DNA of 53,588 nucleotides, taken from the NCBI GenBank assembly GCA_017622495.1, contig JAGAQY010000071.1, positions 1-53,588 of the forward strand. Direction: 5' to 3'. Positions 34,786 to 42,963 of this stretch are shown piece after piece. Source of the DNA: Bacteroidaceae bacterium (GTDB lineage Bacteria; Bacteroidota; Bacteroidia; Bacteroidales; Bacteroidaceae). Numbering within the stretch: position 1 is the stretch's first letter; each line of letters opens with the position of its first letter. A model generated the notes under the pieces. It saw only the letters and a program-made list of their open reading frames with translations. It was not told where the DNA came from and made no database searches. Position numbers and translations under genes: made by a program.

Positions 34786-36075
34786 ATGACCCGAACGAGC
34801 AGCCCCCTCCATTTCCATCTCAGCCACATCCTGCACTGCGCCATTGCTGCAGTCATCTGCTTGTTCGCCCTACCGCAGCATGTATCAGCACAGGCCATCG
34901 AGGCCGGATATGGGAAAGGTGCAGTATTGAAATTCGACGACTGGCTGACGAACGATGCTTTGAAGGAGCAAGACGCCCAGAGCTTCTGGCTGGGCTACAT
35001 CTATCAGACCCATGCCGAGGAGGACTGTGGTTATGCCTCAGACTTCAACTACCCCACCTTCACCTTCGGCCTACTGGTCTCAGATTTCAACAAGGTACGC
35101 CTGAGATACAATCCTCGTGGCACACGCCCCATCGACTACGACTCGCGCTGCGGAACCTCCTTCACAGCATACGCCTCGATCCGCCGTACCTTTTTCCGAA
35201 CAAGATCAGGCTGGAGTGCCGATTACAGGTTCAGCAATGGCATTGGCTACAATACACATATATATAATAGGTATACTAATGTCGACAACATCCTGCTGGG
35301 TTCACGGTTGGCCGTATACTTCGATGTGGCCTTTGCCCTCAACTACCGCTACCGCCAGTACGAATTCTTTGTAGGTCCCGAGTTTCGCCACCTCTCCAAT
35401 GGCGGAGTGATGCGTCCCAACAAAGGCATCAACAAAGCCGGCATAGGAGTAGGCATGCGCTACCACCTGCAGCCACAGGATTCCATCTCCTTCAAGCGTA
35501 CACACAAGCCGTTCAACGGGAAGAGAATGTATGTGAACATTGCCTACAGCTCAGGCCTGAGAGGTTCACAAGGCGAATGGCTCTACGATGCCAACAACTA
35601 TATATGGAAAGATAACGACGTCGAAAACGTTAAATACGGCAAGGACGGTTACCGACTTTGCCACTACCACCTGGTGTCTACCGACCTCATGCTCCGCTAC
35701 GCCCGGCGCTACGCCTCGGGCATAGGTATTGATGCTTTGTACGAGCCGTACAACCGTGACGTAGAGATACAGAACCCCAAAGCCGATCGTTCAGACATGT
35801 CCAAGTGGTCGTTTGGCATTGCCGCCAAGCACGAGGTATTCTTCCGCCGCATCAGCATGCAGGTGGCGTTAGGATGGTATCTGAGCCGACCATTCAATGA
35901 CTTCTCCAATACTGCCGACGAATACCCATTCTATGAGCGGGTGGGTCTACGATACAATCTCCCATGGCTCGACAATAGCATCTCTGTAGGATACAACATA
36001 TATGCCCACCTCACCAAAGCCTACGGCACGGAATTGGTCATCGACTTCAAACTGCCGGTGATCAAGCTGCGCTAA
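34786..36075 (+). CDS. PagL-like acyloxyacyl hydrolase / outer-membrane barrel
   Basis: 429 residues, signal peptide through about 36 (VSAQA). The middle contains 'GPEFRHLSNGGVMRPNKGIN' (197-216), the active-site pattern of the lipid A 3-O-deacylase PagL with His202 and Ser204; strands such as 'KAGIGVGMRYHLQP' follow. I cannot place the third (acidic) catalytic residue; the usual position seems to hold Asn. The protein is more than twice the length of PagL (about 150-170), with a further barrel-like region ending VIDFKLPVIKLR. It may trim lipid A or another acylated surface glycolipid. Last gene of the wzi operon, ending 7 nt from a convergent gene. Confidence 0.7.
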   Translation: MTRTSSPLHFHLSHILHCAIAAVICLFALPQHVSAQAIEAGYGKGAVLKFDDWLTNDALKEQDAQSFWLGYIYQTHAEEDCGYASDFNYPTFTFGLLVSDFNKVRLRYNPRGTRPIDYDSRCGTSFTAYASIRRTFFRTRSGWSADYRFSNGIGYNTHIYNRYTNVDNILLGSRLAVYFDVAFALNYRYRQYEFFVGPEFRHLSNGGVMRPNKGINKAGIGVGMRYHLQPQDSISFKRTHKPFNGKRMYVNIAYSSGLRGSQGEWLYDANNYIWKDNDVENVKYGKDGYRLCHYHLVSTDLMLRYARRYASGIGIDALYEPYNRDVEIQNPKADRSDMSKWSFGIAAKHEVFFRRISMQVALGWYLSRPFNDFSNTADEYPFYERVGLRYNLPWLDNSISVGYNIYAHLTKAYGTELVIDFKLPVIKLR

Positions 36076-36082
36076 AAATGTT

Positions 36083-37276
36083 TTATTTATTGATAAACTC
36101 GCAGAAGCGTCCCATCTGCTTGTCAAAGGAGAAGGCATCACGCGAAGCCTCCAGACAATTGCCCACATATCGGGCATACTCTCCATCAGACATATCCACG
36201 AAGGTGCGAATGTTGCGCGACAAGGACACATAATCGCCATGTGCCGACACTAAGCCGAAGCCATACTCATCTACGATACGTGCTCCCTCACCCTCACCAC
36301 TGAAGAGGATGGGAATACCTTCGGGCAGCAGGTCAAAGATCTTTGAAGGCACAGCACCATGAATAGCCGCTGCAAGGGGGATGATGGAGAGGTCATATTT
36401 CTTCAGTTCCTCGCTCACCTCCTGCTTCGACAGGTAGCCGTGATAGTAGATTTCCTTCTCTCCATCCTCTATATAGGCCTGTATGTCACTCATCTGATTA
36501 CCTCCTCCATAGAGATGCATCTCTACACCCAGTGCAGCAAAGTCTACCGATCGCAAGAGCGACAGCATATCCTGTGCCACTCCAAAAAGTCCGGCATAGA
36601 CAATCTTCATCGGGTGATTGCGCTGTTTCATCTCTCCACATCCAGCCACTTCGTCTACAGGCTGCAAGTTACGGTATAGGAAAGTACGTTTCTGGGGGAA
36701 CATGCGCAACACATGCTCCACTATCTCAGACGACTGCCCCATCACCGCATCGGCATTCTTATACATGAAACGTTCTATACAGCTCATCACCTTGTGCGAC
36801 AGGCTGCCTTCGCGCATGAAACCCAGTTCTACGGCCGACATTGGCCACAGATCCGACACGTTGAGGATGGTATGCTTACCGAAGCATTTCTTGAATAGCA
36901 GGATGGCCGATGCTGCGACAAGTATGGGAGGAGACTGTATGATGATACGGTCATATTCCTTAATCAGTTTGCGCTTGCAGGCAAAGGCCCACATCGTGGT
37001 GGCGAAGGCCGTCATGGCCAACACACGCTTGATAGGATTCTTCGACACCGTGGCATAGGTCCAGTAGCGGTACACGTTGATACCCTCTACCTCCTCCTTC
37101 ATGGAGAAGTGTCCGCGATAGCCTTTGAAGATTCGGCCCTTCGGATAGTTAGGCAAGCAAGTAAGCACATCGATATCCATTCCCGAGGCCTTCAGGCCTT
37201 TCGCCAGATTGGTGATTCGGCTGGGTGCCGCTCCCACTTCAGGCTCGTAGTAGAATGAGACGATGAGAACTTTCAT
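36083..37276 (-). CDS. GT4 glycosyltransferase (WbuB/WcaI-like)
   Basis: 397 residues, family 4 glycosyltransferase of the GT-B fold. N-terminal 'MKVLIVSFYYEPEVGAAPSR' and 'DVLTCLPNYPKGRIFKGYRG' are typical for the WbuB/WcaI group, which adds a sugar to lipid-linked polysaccharide repeats; 'PSKIFDLLPEGIPILFSGEGE' carries the C-terminal donor-binding part. It is the third gene of a wecC-wecB unit (9 nt after wecB), so it probably uses or follows a ManNAc/ManNAcA residue. Donor and acceptor are not determined. Confidence 0.85.
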   Translation of the reverse strand: MKVLIVSFYYEPEVGAAPSRITNLAKGLKASGMDIDVLTCLPNYPKGRIFKGYRGHFSMKEEVEGINVYRYWTYATVSKNPIKRVLAMTAFATTMWAFACKRKLIKEYDRIIIQSPPILVAASAILLFKKCFGKHTILNVSDLWPMSAVELGFMREGSLSHKVMSCIERFMYKNADAVMGQSSEIVEHVLRMFPQKRTFLYRNLQPVDEVAGCGEMKQRNHPMKIVYAGLFGVAQDMLSLLRSVDFAALGVEMHLYGGGNQMSDIQAYIEDGEKEIYYHGYLSKQEVSEELKKYDLSIIPLAAAIHGAVPSKIFDLLPEGIPILFSGEGEGARIVDEYGFGLVSAHGDYVSLSRNIRTFVDMSDGEYARYVGNCLEASRDAFSFDKQMGRFCEFINK

Positions 37277-37285
37277 ACTGCTATA

Positions 37286-38560
37286 TTATACGGCCTTGAT
37301 AAAGTCGACAATCCGTTCACACGCTTTCCCGTCGCCATACGGGTTCACCGCCTTGCTCATGCTGTCGTAGTAGGCTGCATCGTCGAGCAGGCGCGACACC
37401 TCCGACACGATCTTACCGTAATCCGTGCCCACGAGCTTCACGGTGCCTGCCTCCAAGGCTTCGGGGCGCTCAGTCGTGTCGCGCATCACCAGCACCGGTT
37501 TGCCCAGTCCGGGAGCCTCCTCCTGTATGCCGCCGCTATCGGTAAGCACAAGCGTAGACTTCTCCATCAAGTAGACGAACGACAGGTACTCCAGCGGTTC
37601 GATGAAGAACATATTCCCGGCCTCGCCCCAGACTGCTCCGCAGGACTTCTTTGGAGAGCTAAAGCTCTCGTCGGCGCAACCGACGCTTCTTTCGCGTCGG
37701 CACGGGGAGAGTGTGTCAAGTCCAACGAAAACCTCCTGAATAGGTTTGCGCACATTCGGGTTGAGGTGCATGGGATATACAAAATCCACATCGGGATACT
37801 TCTGTGTCAAGTCACGGATAGCCGTACACATCTGTATGAAGCCGTCACCGAAATTCTCTCTTCTATGCCCCGTAATCAAGACGAGACGTCTTGGTAATTG
37901 TGAATTGTGAATTGTGAATTGTGAATTATCCAAACGATCGACATCGTAACCCGCCTCAGCAAGTGCACTCTTCAGTTCTGCACTGAGGGTCTCGTCACGC
38001 TTGATCTTGTCAACCACCCAGTAGAGGGCATCGATGACGGTATTGCCCGTCACGGTGATGCTCTGCTCGCTTACCTTCTCCTCCAGCAAGTTGTGGCGGC
38101 TCAGCGGTGTGGGCGAGAAGTTATAGGTGGCTATGCGTCCCGTAATCTGGCGGTTCATCTCCTCGGGCCACGGACTATAGATGTTATGTGTACGCAAGCC
38201 CGCCTCCACATGTCCCACAGGAATCTGCTGGTAGAAAGCAGCCAAGGCTGCTGCCGTGCTCGTCGTGGTATCGCCATGTACGAGCACCACGTCGGGCTGT
38301 GCCTCACGCAACACGTCGCGCATGCCCAGCAGCACACGTGATGTCACGTCGTAGAGGTCCTGCCCCTGCTTCATGATGTTGAGGTCGTAGTCGGGAGTGA
38401 TATCAAAGATATGCAACACCTGGTCCAACATCTCGCGATGCTGACCGGTGACACACACGATCGTCTCAAATGTTTCGGGAAACTGTGCGAAGGCCTTCAC
38501 CAGCGGAGCCATCTTGATAGCTTCGGGGCGAGTGCCGAATACCAACATTACCTTCTTCAT
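37286..38560 (-). CDS. wecB: UDP-GlcNAc 2-epimerase with two in-frame repeat insertions
   Basis: Converts UDP-GlcNAc to UDP-ManNAc. All signature motifs are intact: VFGTRPEAIKMAPL, HGDTTTS, HVEAGLRTHN, PWPEEMNRQ, ITGHRREN, PMHLNPNVRKP and 'LTDSGGIQEEAPGLGKPV'. Length is 424, about 40 longer than the usual 375-390. The excess is in two places: NSQFTIHNSQLP before the ITGHRREN segment, translated from a heptamer array (37896-37927), and a stretch between IQEVFVG and NMFFIEPL (including PCRRERSVGCADESFSS) translated from a hairpin cassette (37651-37700 and flanks). Both keep the frame, so the enzyme may still work. It lies 11 nt after wecC. Confidence 0.93.
   Translation of the reverse strand: MKKVMLVFGTRPEAIKMAPLVKAFAQFPETFETIVCVTGQHREMLDQVLHIFDITPDYDLNIMKQGQDLYDVTSRVLLGMRDVLREAQPDVVLVHGDTTTSTAAALAAFYQQIPVGHVEAGLRTHNIYSPWPEEMNRQITGRIATYNFSPTPLSRHNLLEEKVSEQSITVTGNTVIDALYWVVDKIKRDETLSAELKSALAEAGYDVDRLDNSQFTIHNSQLPRRLVLITGHRRENFGDGFIQMCTAIRDLTQKYPDVDFVYPMHLNPNVRKPIQEVFVGLDTLSPCRRERSVGCADESFSSPKKSCGAVWGEAGNMFFIEPLEYLSFVYLMEKSTLVLTDSGGIQEEAPGLGKPVLVMRDTTERPEALEAGTVKLVGTDYGKIVSEVSRLLDDAAYYDSMSKAVNPYGDGKACERIVDFIKAV
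37651..37700. repeat. Hairpin cassette inside wecB
   Basis: Three adjacent palindromes: GAGAGCT-AA-AGCTCTC (37654-37669), GTCGG/CCGAC (37670-37684) and CCGACGC/GCGTCGG (37680-37700). The first two align without gaps to the last 32 bases of the window (53557-53588); in the first stem all three changed pairs are compensated. Confidence 0.85.
37896..37927. repeat. Heptamer array inside wecB
   Basis: Four exact AATTGTG units and one partial unit. Read on the coding strand in frame it gives NSQFTIHNSQ. It is the same type of 7-nt array as in the pot and thr gaps, but here within a coding sequence. Confidence 0.88.
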
Positions 38561-38571
38561 GCCACTATCCT

Positions 38572-39777
38572 TTATTTCTTAAATACACCGCAGAAGTCGA
38601 GCACCTGTACGTCGTGACGATAGTTGAGTTCAGCAAATTCACGGTGATTTACTAAATAAACGACAATATCGGCTTTTTCGTATGCCGTTTTGTAATTTGT
38701 TAATTTAAAAACGTTATGTTCGGTAATATTGGGTTCCACCACCATCACGTTACCGTTGTTGCACGACTGCAACACACGTGAGGTGATCAGTTTGGCGGGC
38801 GACTCACGCAGGTCGTCTATATTGGGTTTGAAGGCCAGTCCCATCATAGCCACTTTCGGTGCACGATGGTTCTTGAGTTCATACTCCACCATCATGCGTC
38901 GCACCTTCTCGGCACACCACTGTGCCTTGTAGTTGTTTACCTGACGGGCCTGACATATGATACGTGCCTCATTGGGATAGGCCGACGATATGAAATAGGG
39001 ATCCACAGCTATGCAATGACCTCCCACTCCACATCCCGGCTGCAGTATGTTTACACGCGGATGCTTGTTGGCCAGTTCGATGAGTTCCCATACATTGATG
39101 CCTGCCTTGTCGCAGATGAGCGAAAGTTCGTTGGCAAAGGCAATCTGCACGTCGCGCGATGCATTCTCGGTGAGTTTGCACATCTCTGCCGTGCGGCAGT
39201 TGGTAGAGTGTAGCTGCCCCTTCACGAAGTGTCGGTAAAACTCCTTGGCCTTCTCAGTAGAAGCCTCGTTGATACCACCGATGACGCGGTCATTGTTGAC
39301 CAGTTCCTCTATGATGTTACCCGGCAACACACGTTCGGGACAATAAGCAATATAGATTTTTCCTTTGAGTTCTGGACGGCGCTTGAAAATCAGTTCCGTC
39401 ATCTTCTCCGTAGTTCCTACAGGCGAGGTGGATTCGATAACATACAAATCCCCTTCTTTCAAAAGGGGAAGCACCATCATCGTGGCAGCCTCCACGAACG
39501 AGGTATCGGGTTCGTGGTTACCCTTGAAGGGTGTGGGCACCACGATAAAGAAGGCATCAGCCTCTTGCGGTTGGGTATATGCCTTAAAGTTGCCCGAAGT
39601 GATAGCCTCTTGCAACAAATCCTCCAATCCATCTTCTACAATGTGCAGCTTGCCGGCATTGGTCACCTCTACCACATCAGCATTCACATCCACGCCGATG
39701 ACCTCTACTCCATGCTTTGCCGCTATAATTGCAGTCGGGAGACCAATGTATCCCAACCCCATGAAACATGCTTTCAT
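38572..39777 (-). CDS. wecC: UDP-N-acetyl-D-mannosamine dehydrogenase
   Basis: 401 residues, nucleotide-sugar dehydrogenase. N-terminal NAD-binding fold 'MGLGYIGLPTAIIAAKHGVE', central 'ENASRDVQIAFANELSLIC' and the catalytic cysteine in 'LQPGCGVGGHCIAVDPYF', the form typical for UDP-ManNAc dehydrogenases, and a C-terminal 'MGLAFKPNIDDLRESPA'. It oxidises UDP-ManNAc from WecB to UDP-ManNAcA, a uronic acid used in surface polysaccharides. First gene of a three-gene unit with a consensus promoter 59 nt upstream. Confidence 0.94.
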   Translation of the reverse strand: MKACFMGLGYIGLPTAIIAAKHGVEVIGVDVNADVVEVTNAGKLHIVEDGLEDLLQEAITSGNFKAYTQPQEADAFFIVVPTPFKGNHEPDTSFVEAATMMVLPLLKEGDLYVIESTSPVGTTEKMTELIFKRRPELKGKIYIAYCPERVLPGNIIEELVNNDRVIGGINEASTEKAKEFYRHFVKGQLHSTNCRTAEMCKLTENASRDVQIAFANELSLICDKAGINVWELIELANKHPRVNILQPGCGVGGHCIAVDPYFISSAYPNEARIICQARQVNNYKAQWCAEKVRRMMVEYELKNHRAPKVAMMGLAFKPNIDDLRESPAKLITSRVLQSCNNGNVMVVEPNITEHNVFKLTNYKTAYEKADIVVYLVNHREFAELNYRHDVQVLDFCGVFKK

Positions 39778-39835
39778 ACAATATCTTCTATATTACAATC
39801 GTGAGGGCACTTAACCCCTATAATACAATTAGGCG

Positions 39836-39867
39836 CAAAGATACAAATAACTGCGCAAATATGCAAA
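39836..39867 (-). promoter_or_regulatory. Promoter of wecC-wecB-GT4
   Basis: On the minus strand -33 TTTG (39864-39867), 20-nt spacer, -7 TATCTTTG (39836-39843), an exact consensus 59 nt from the wecC start. Confidence 0.82.
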
Positions 39868-39914
39868 GTGAAGTTAAGAAACTATTTGGATTTTACCGTT
39901 AATATGTGTTTGAG

Positions 39915-40070
39915 GAACTTTTCGGTTTAATTGAGACCCTTTTTGGCATCTTTATCCTCTCACCTCTTGCAAATAGACCAACTATTTGCTGCGAGCTGAG
40001 AGTACAAATCTACTCAAAAACAAGTCTCAATTAAACTCGAAATAAAACCCAAATAGATTCTAAAAAGTTC
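39915..40070. repeat. Interrupted inverted repeat upstream of wecC
   Basis: GTTTAATTGAGAC (39925-39937) is a perfect reverse complement of 40024-40036; the outer parts GAACTTTT (39915-39922) and AAAAGTTC (40063-40070) also match if a 20-nt insertion in the right arm is allowed. Left and right also share CTATTTGG / CCAAATAG. No gene is seen between 39778 and 40781; this, the segment below and scattered CCTTGGCA motifs fill it. Confidence 0.6.
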
Positions 40071-40413
40071 GGCTTGCACGACTGGAAAGATTTCTACCAC
40101 ATGAATTTATTGTCTCACACGCCCTCAAACACCCCTTGGCAAAAGCCACCTTCCCCCTTGGCAGAGCGCCGCCATACCCACTATCTCTGCCAAGGGTATA
40201 CAAACTGACCATCAGGCACTTGCGCAAGAAGCAACACACCCTACAAGCGCATCCATCGCCTCCCTATAACCATATTACGTTTACCCCTTGGCAGCGTGAT
40301 GCATGAAGCATCGGACACCCGAAAGACATACTACAATATCGGAGACTATCCGCTACTACGGGGTAGCAGAGAGAAACCACACATTGCGTCCCAGTACCAA
40401 ATAATTTCAGCAC

Positions 40414-40488
40414 AGTGAGACTCGAGTCTCACTATAGTGATACTGCAGTTTCACCATGTAGAGACTACCGTATCACTATATAGAGACT
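40414..40488. repeat. Palindrome cluster with GAGACT/TATCACT motifs
   Basis: A perfect 20-bp palindrome (half-site AGTGAGACTC, 40414-40433) is followed by TATAGTGATAC (40433-40443) and its exact reverse complement (40470-40480), with GTAGAGACT and TATAGAGACT between and after. Confidence 0.65.
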
Positions 40489-40558
40489 GAGGTGTACTAA
40501 AAAAAGTTGACAGGTTAAACTTAGAAAAATTCTTATTCCTATATGAGTTTACGCTTTG

Positions 40559-40591
40559 CAAAGATAATCCAAAATAGGTTTACATTCCAAA
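40559..40591 (-). promoter_or_regulatory. Consensus promoter inside the inverted-repeat segment
   Basis: On the minus strand -33 TTTG (40588-40591), 21-nt spacer, -7 TATCTTTG (40559-40566). It points toward wecC, about 780 nt away, with no gene nearer. Confidence 0.65.
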
Positions 40592-40721
40592 CGAAATCTC
40601 AAGTATCAAAGCTGCGCTTCAAGATGGCTTGCCATTGCCAAGGGGTAAATGCTAATTATTATACACCCCCAAAAGCAATATAAATACTGGTAATCAACAA
40701 ATTGAAACAAGCGCAACACAA

Positions 40722-40751
40722 ATTCTGCCAAGGGATATTCCTTGGCAGAAT
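40722..40751 (-). terminator. Terminator of the exopolysaccharide operon
   Basis: ATTCTGCCAAGG pairs perfectly with CCTTGGCAGAAT around a 6-nt loop, followed on the minus strand by TTTGTG, 31 nt past the last gene of the operon. Confidence 0.8.
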
Positions 40752-40781
40752 CACAACTACAGGAAGTGCACTTATAGTATA

Positions 40782-42899
40782 TTACAAATTAATCCACTTT
40801 CCTTCCTTAAGCGACTCTATTGCTGCAAAAGAAGCAAGTGTTGTATTTTCAATGCTAACGAACGGGATTAATGCCTCGCCACCTTTCAGCAAGCGTTCGT
40901 TGAGCAATGCAAATTCGTTCTTTTGCCCTTTGTCCATAGCTCCTGACATTTTAGAGAAGCCCTTGGTGCCAAAGCCTTGAAGCTTGCGCCAATTGTCGAG
41001 CACAAACACGCGCTCTTGAGAATACACTTCGACGCGTTCCTTTGCATACGATTTGGAGCCATTGGCAAAGTAATTGATAACAGCATTGGTTCCATTCTCG
41101 TAACGTAGCAGTATAGTAGCATTATCGGTATTCTCCTCTGGATTGACGCCCATAGCATTCATACACACCGCAGTCACACGACTACCTGCGATATAGGAGC
41201 AGAGGTCGATGAAATGGCATGCCTCACCGAGAATACGTCCACCACCTACTTCAAGGTCATGCACCCACATGCCGGCAGGTATAAACCCAGCGTTCATGGT
41301 AGCTACGATATTTTTAGGGCCATCGCCTACCAATTGCTTCAGTTTCATTGCAAATGGCGAGAACCTACGATTAAAGCCCACTGTCAGGGTTACCCCTTCG
41401 GGTGCTGCTTCATACGCCTCCTTAATCTCTATCAATTCCGCCTTATTCAAGCACAGCGGCTTCTCCACGAAGACACTTTTCCCTGCCCTCAATGCTTCAA
41501 GCACCATCTTGGCATGAAGGTTGTGACGAGTGGTCACGATTACCATATCCACCTCTTTATCATTGAGTATCTCATGATAGTCCGAGGTTGCACATTCAGC
41601 GCCCACCTTCTTGGCCAGCACCTTTGCATTCAGTCCACCGGCACTGGCTATATACTTAATGGTTGCATTTGCCTTCTTCAACGCAGGGATGACAGTACTT
41701 GAGGTATAGTTACCCGCACCTATAATGCCTATTTTGCCATTACCAGCCTTGAAGGTAGTACCATCAATCGACACCACACGCTGAATCTTGCTTTCTTCGG
41801 GAAACTTAATGATAGAGGCTATAGATCCCCGCTTGCGCATGTCACCATATATCTCCAGATAGTCTTTCAGTTCTACTACCTCCGTAATCAAAGACTTCAC
41901 ATCCAATCCGCCCGATGAGATTGCATGAAGGATTGCTTCAAAGTTGCGCTTTTCAGTCCATCTCACATAGGGCAGGGGATAGTCATGTCCCTTGTTTTCG
42001 TATTCGTCATCATAACGTCCTGCTCCATAAGAGCACGACACTTGGAACGACAACTCCTTCTTATAGAAGTCGTCACGACGCAGATTAAGTCCTACTACGC
42101 CTACAAGAATGATACGTCCACGCTTACGGCACATCTCACATGCCTGATGCATCACCTCGTCCGTCTTGGCCGATGCCGTGATAATGACGCCATCAGCTCC
42201 AACACTATTTGTCACCTCCTCTACAAACTTTACAGGATTGACTCCCTTTCCTGGATTTACGGCCAGTACTCCTTTCGAGGCTGCCATATCTACCTTCTCC
42301 TGGTCAAAGTCGATGCCTATCACTCGGCATCCATTGGCCTTCAACAATTGGCAAACGACCAAGCCTATCAAACCCAGCCCTGTAACGACTACCGTTTCGC
42401 CCAACTCTGGCTTAAATAAGCGTATACCCTCCAGGCCAATAGAGCCTATTACCGTAAAGGTAGCTTCCTCATCCGACACATCGTCAGGGACCTTTGCCAC
42501 CAAGTTTTTGGGCACACACACATATTCTGCATGATTACCGTTTGAGGCTACTCGATCGCCCACAACAAACTCCGTTACACCTTTGCCAACAGCCATGACG
42601 CGTCCCACGTTACAATAGCCCAGGGGCAGGGGTTGTCCTAGTTTATTGAATACAGCCTCCAGCGTCGGCTGTATGCCATCGGTCTTCAGTTTATCCAGCA
42701 CCTGCTTCACCTTATCCGGTTGTTGGCGTGCTTTATCTATGAGATTAGCTTTACCAAACTCCACCAGCATGCGTTCAGTGCCAAGCGAGACCAATGTACG
42801 GGTCGTTTTGATAAGCACACAACCAGCTTTCACATTAGGCACTGGCACCTCTTCCAAAATGGTTTCACCAGACTTCAAGTCCTGTATAATCTGTTTCAT
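40782..42899 (-). CDS. Bi-domain oxidoreductase (zinc alcohol dehydrogenase-like + Gfo/Idh/MocA)
   Basis: 705 residues, fusion of two NAD(P)-binding enzymes. Residues 1-380 are medium-chain dehydrogenase-like ('LGYCNVGRVMAVGKGVTEFV' and Rossmann motif VTGLGLIGLVVCQLL); 390-705 are Gfo/Idh/MocA-like ('KIGIIGAGNYTSSTVIPAL', catalytic-lysine motif EKPLCLNK, 'GGGRILGEACHFIDL'). Fusions of this type are common in polysaccharide clusters beside heparinase II/III proteins, and probably modify a sugar or an oxidised sugar in the repeat; the substrate is unknown. Last gene of the operon; a -7 box in the 64-nt gap before it may give extra transcription. Confidence 0.9.
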   Translation of the reverse strand: MKQIIQDLKSGETILEEVPVPNVKAGCVLIKTTRTLVSLGTERMLVEFGKANLIDKARQQPDKVKQVLDKLKTDGIQPTLEAVFNKLGQPLPLGYCNVGRVMAVGKGVTEFVVGDRVASNGNHAEYVCVPKNLVAKVPDDVSDEEATFTVIGSIGLEGIRLFKPELGETVVVTGLGLIGLVVCQLLKANGCRVIGIDFDQEKVDMAASKGVLAVNPGKGVNPVKFVEEVTNSVGADGVIITASAKTDEVMHQACEMCRKRGRIILVGVVGLNLRRDDFYKKELSFQVSCSYGAGRYDDEYENKGHDYPLPYVRWTEKRNFEAILHAISSGGLDVKSLITEVVELKDYLEIYGDMRKRGSIASIIKFPEESKIQRVVSIDGTTFKAGNGKIGIIGAGNYTSSTVIPALKKANATIKYIASAGGLNAKVLAKKVGAECATSDYHEILNDKEVDMVIVTTRHNLHAKMVLEALRAGKSVFVEKPLCLNKAELIEIKEAYEAAPEGVTLTVGFNRRFSPFAMKLKQLVGDGPKNIVATMNAGFIPAGMWVHDLEVGGGRILGEACHFIDLCSYIAGSRVTAVCMNAMGVNPEENTDNATILLRYENGTNAVINYFANGSKSYAKERVEVYSQERVFVLDNWRKLQGFGTKGFSKMSGAMDKGQKNEFALLNERLLKGGEALIPFVSIENTTLASFAAIESLKEGKWINL

Positions 42900-42936
42900 C
42901 TGTTATATAGCGTTTGTTATTATCAATTATCAACTG

Positions 42937-42944
42937 CAAAAGTA
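42937..42944 (-). promoter_or_regulatory. Possible internal promoter before the bi-domain oxidoreductase
   Basis: TACTTTTG on the minus strand, 37 nt before the start codon, in the only sizeable gap of the operon. Confidence 0.45.
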
Positions 42945-42963
42945 ATAATAAAACTTCACTTTA

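Larger units (their letters stand above)
40280..40649. repeat. 370-bp segment bounded by 14-bp perfect inverted repeats
   Basis: TTTACCCCTTGGCA (40280-40293) and TGCCAAGGGGTAAA (40636-40649). Inside lie a palindrome cluster (40414-40480) and a consensus promoter on the minus strand (40559-40591), but no gene. Related CCTTGGCA strings occur at about 40134, 40155, 40190 and in the terminator at 40722-40751. Confidence 0.7.

Noticed and set aside
37896..37927. Heptamer arrays considered as CRISPR or variable-number slippage switches
   Set aside because: Units are too short and have no spacers for CRISPR. A slippage switch by gain or loss of 7-nt units would shift the wecB frame, but I have no evidence for variation, so it is kept only as a repeat.
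40130..40751. Recurring CCTTGGCA / TGCCAAGG motifs considered as a CRISPR array
   Set aside because: Copies are short, in both orientations and irregularly spaced, and there are no cas genes.
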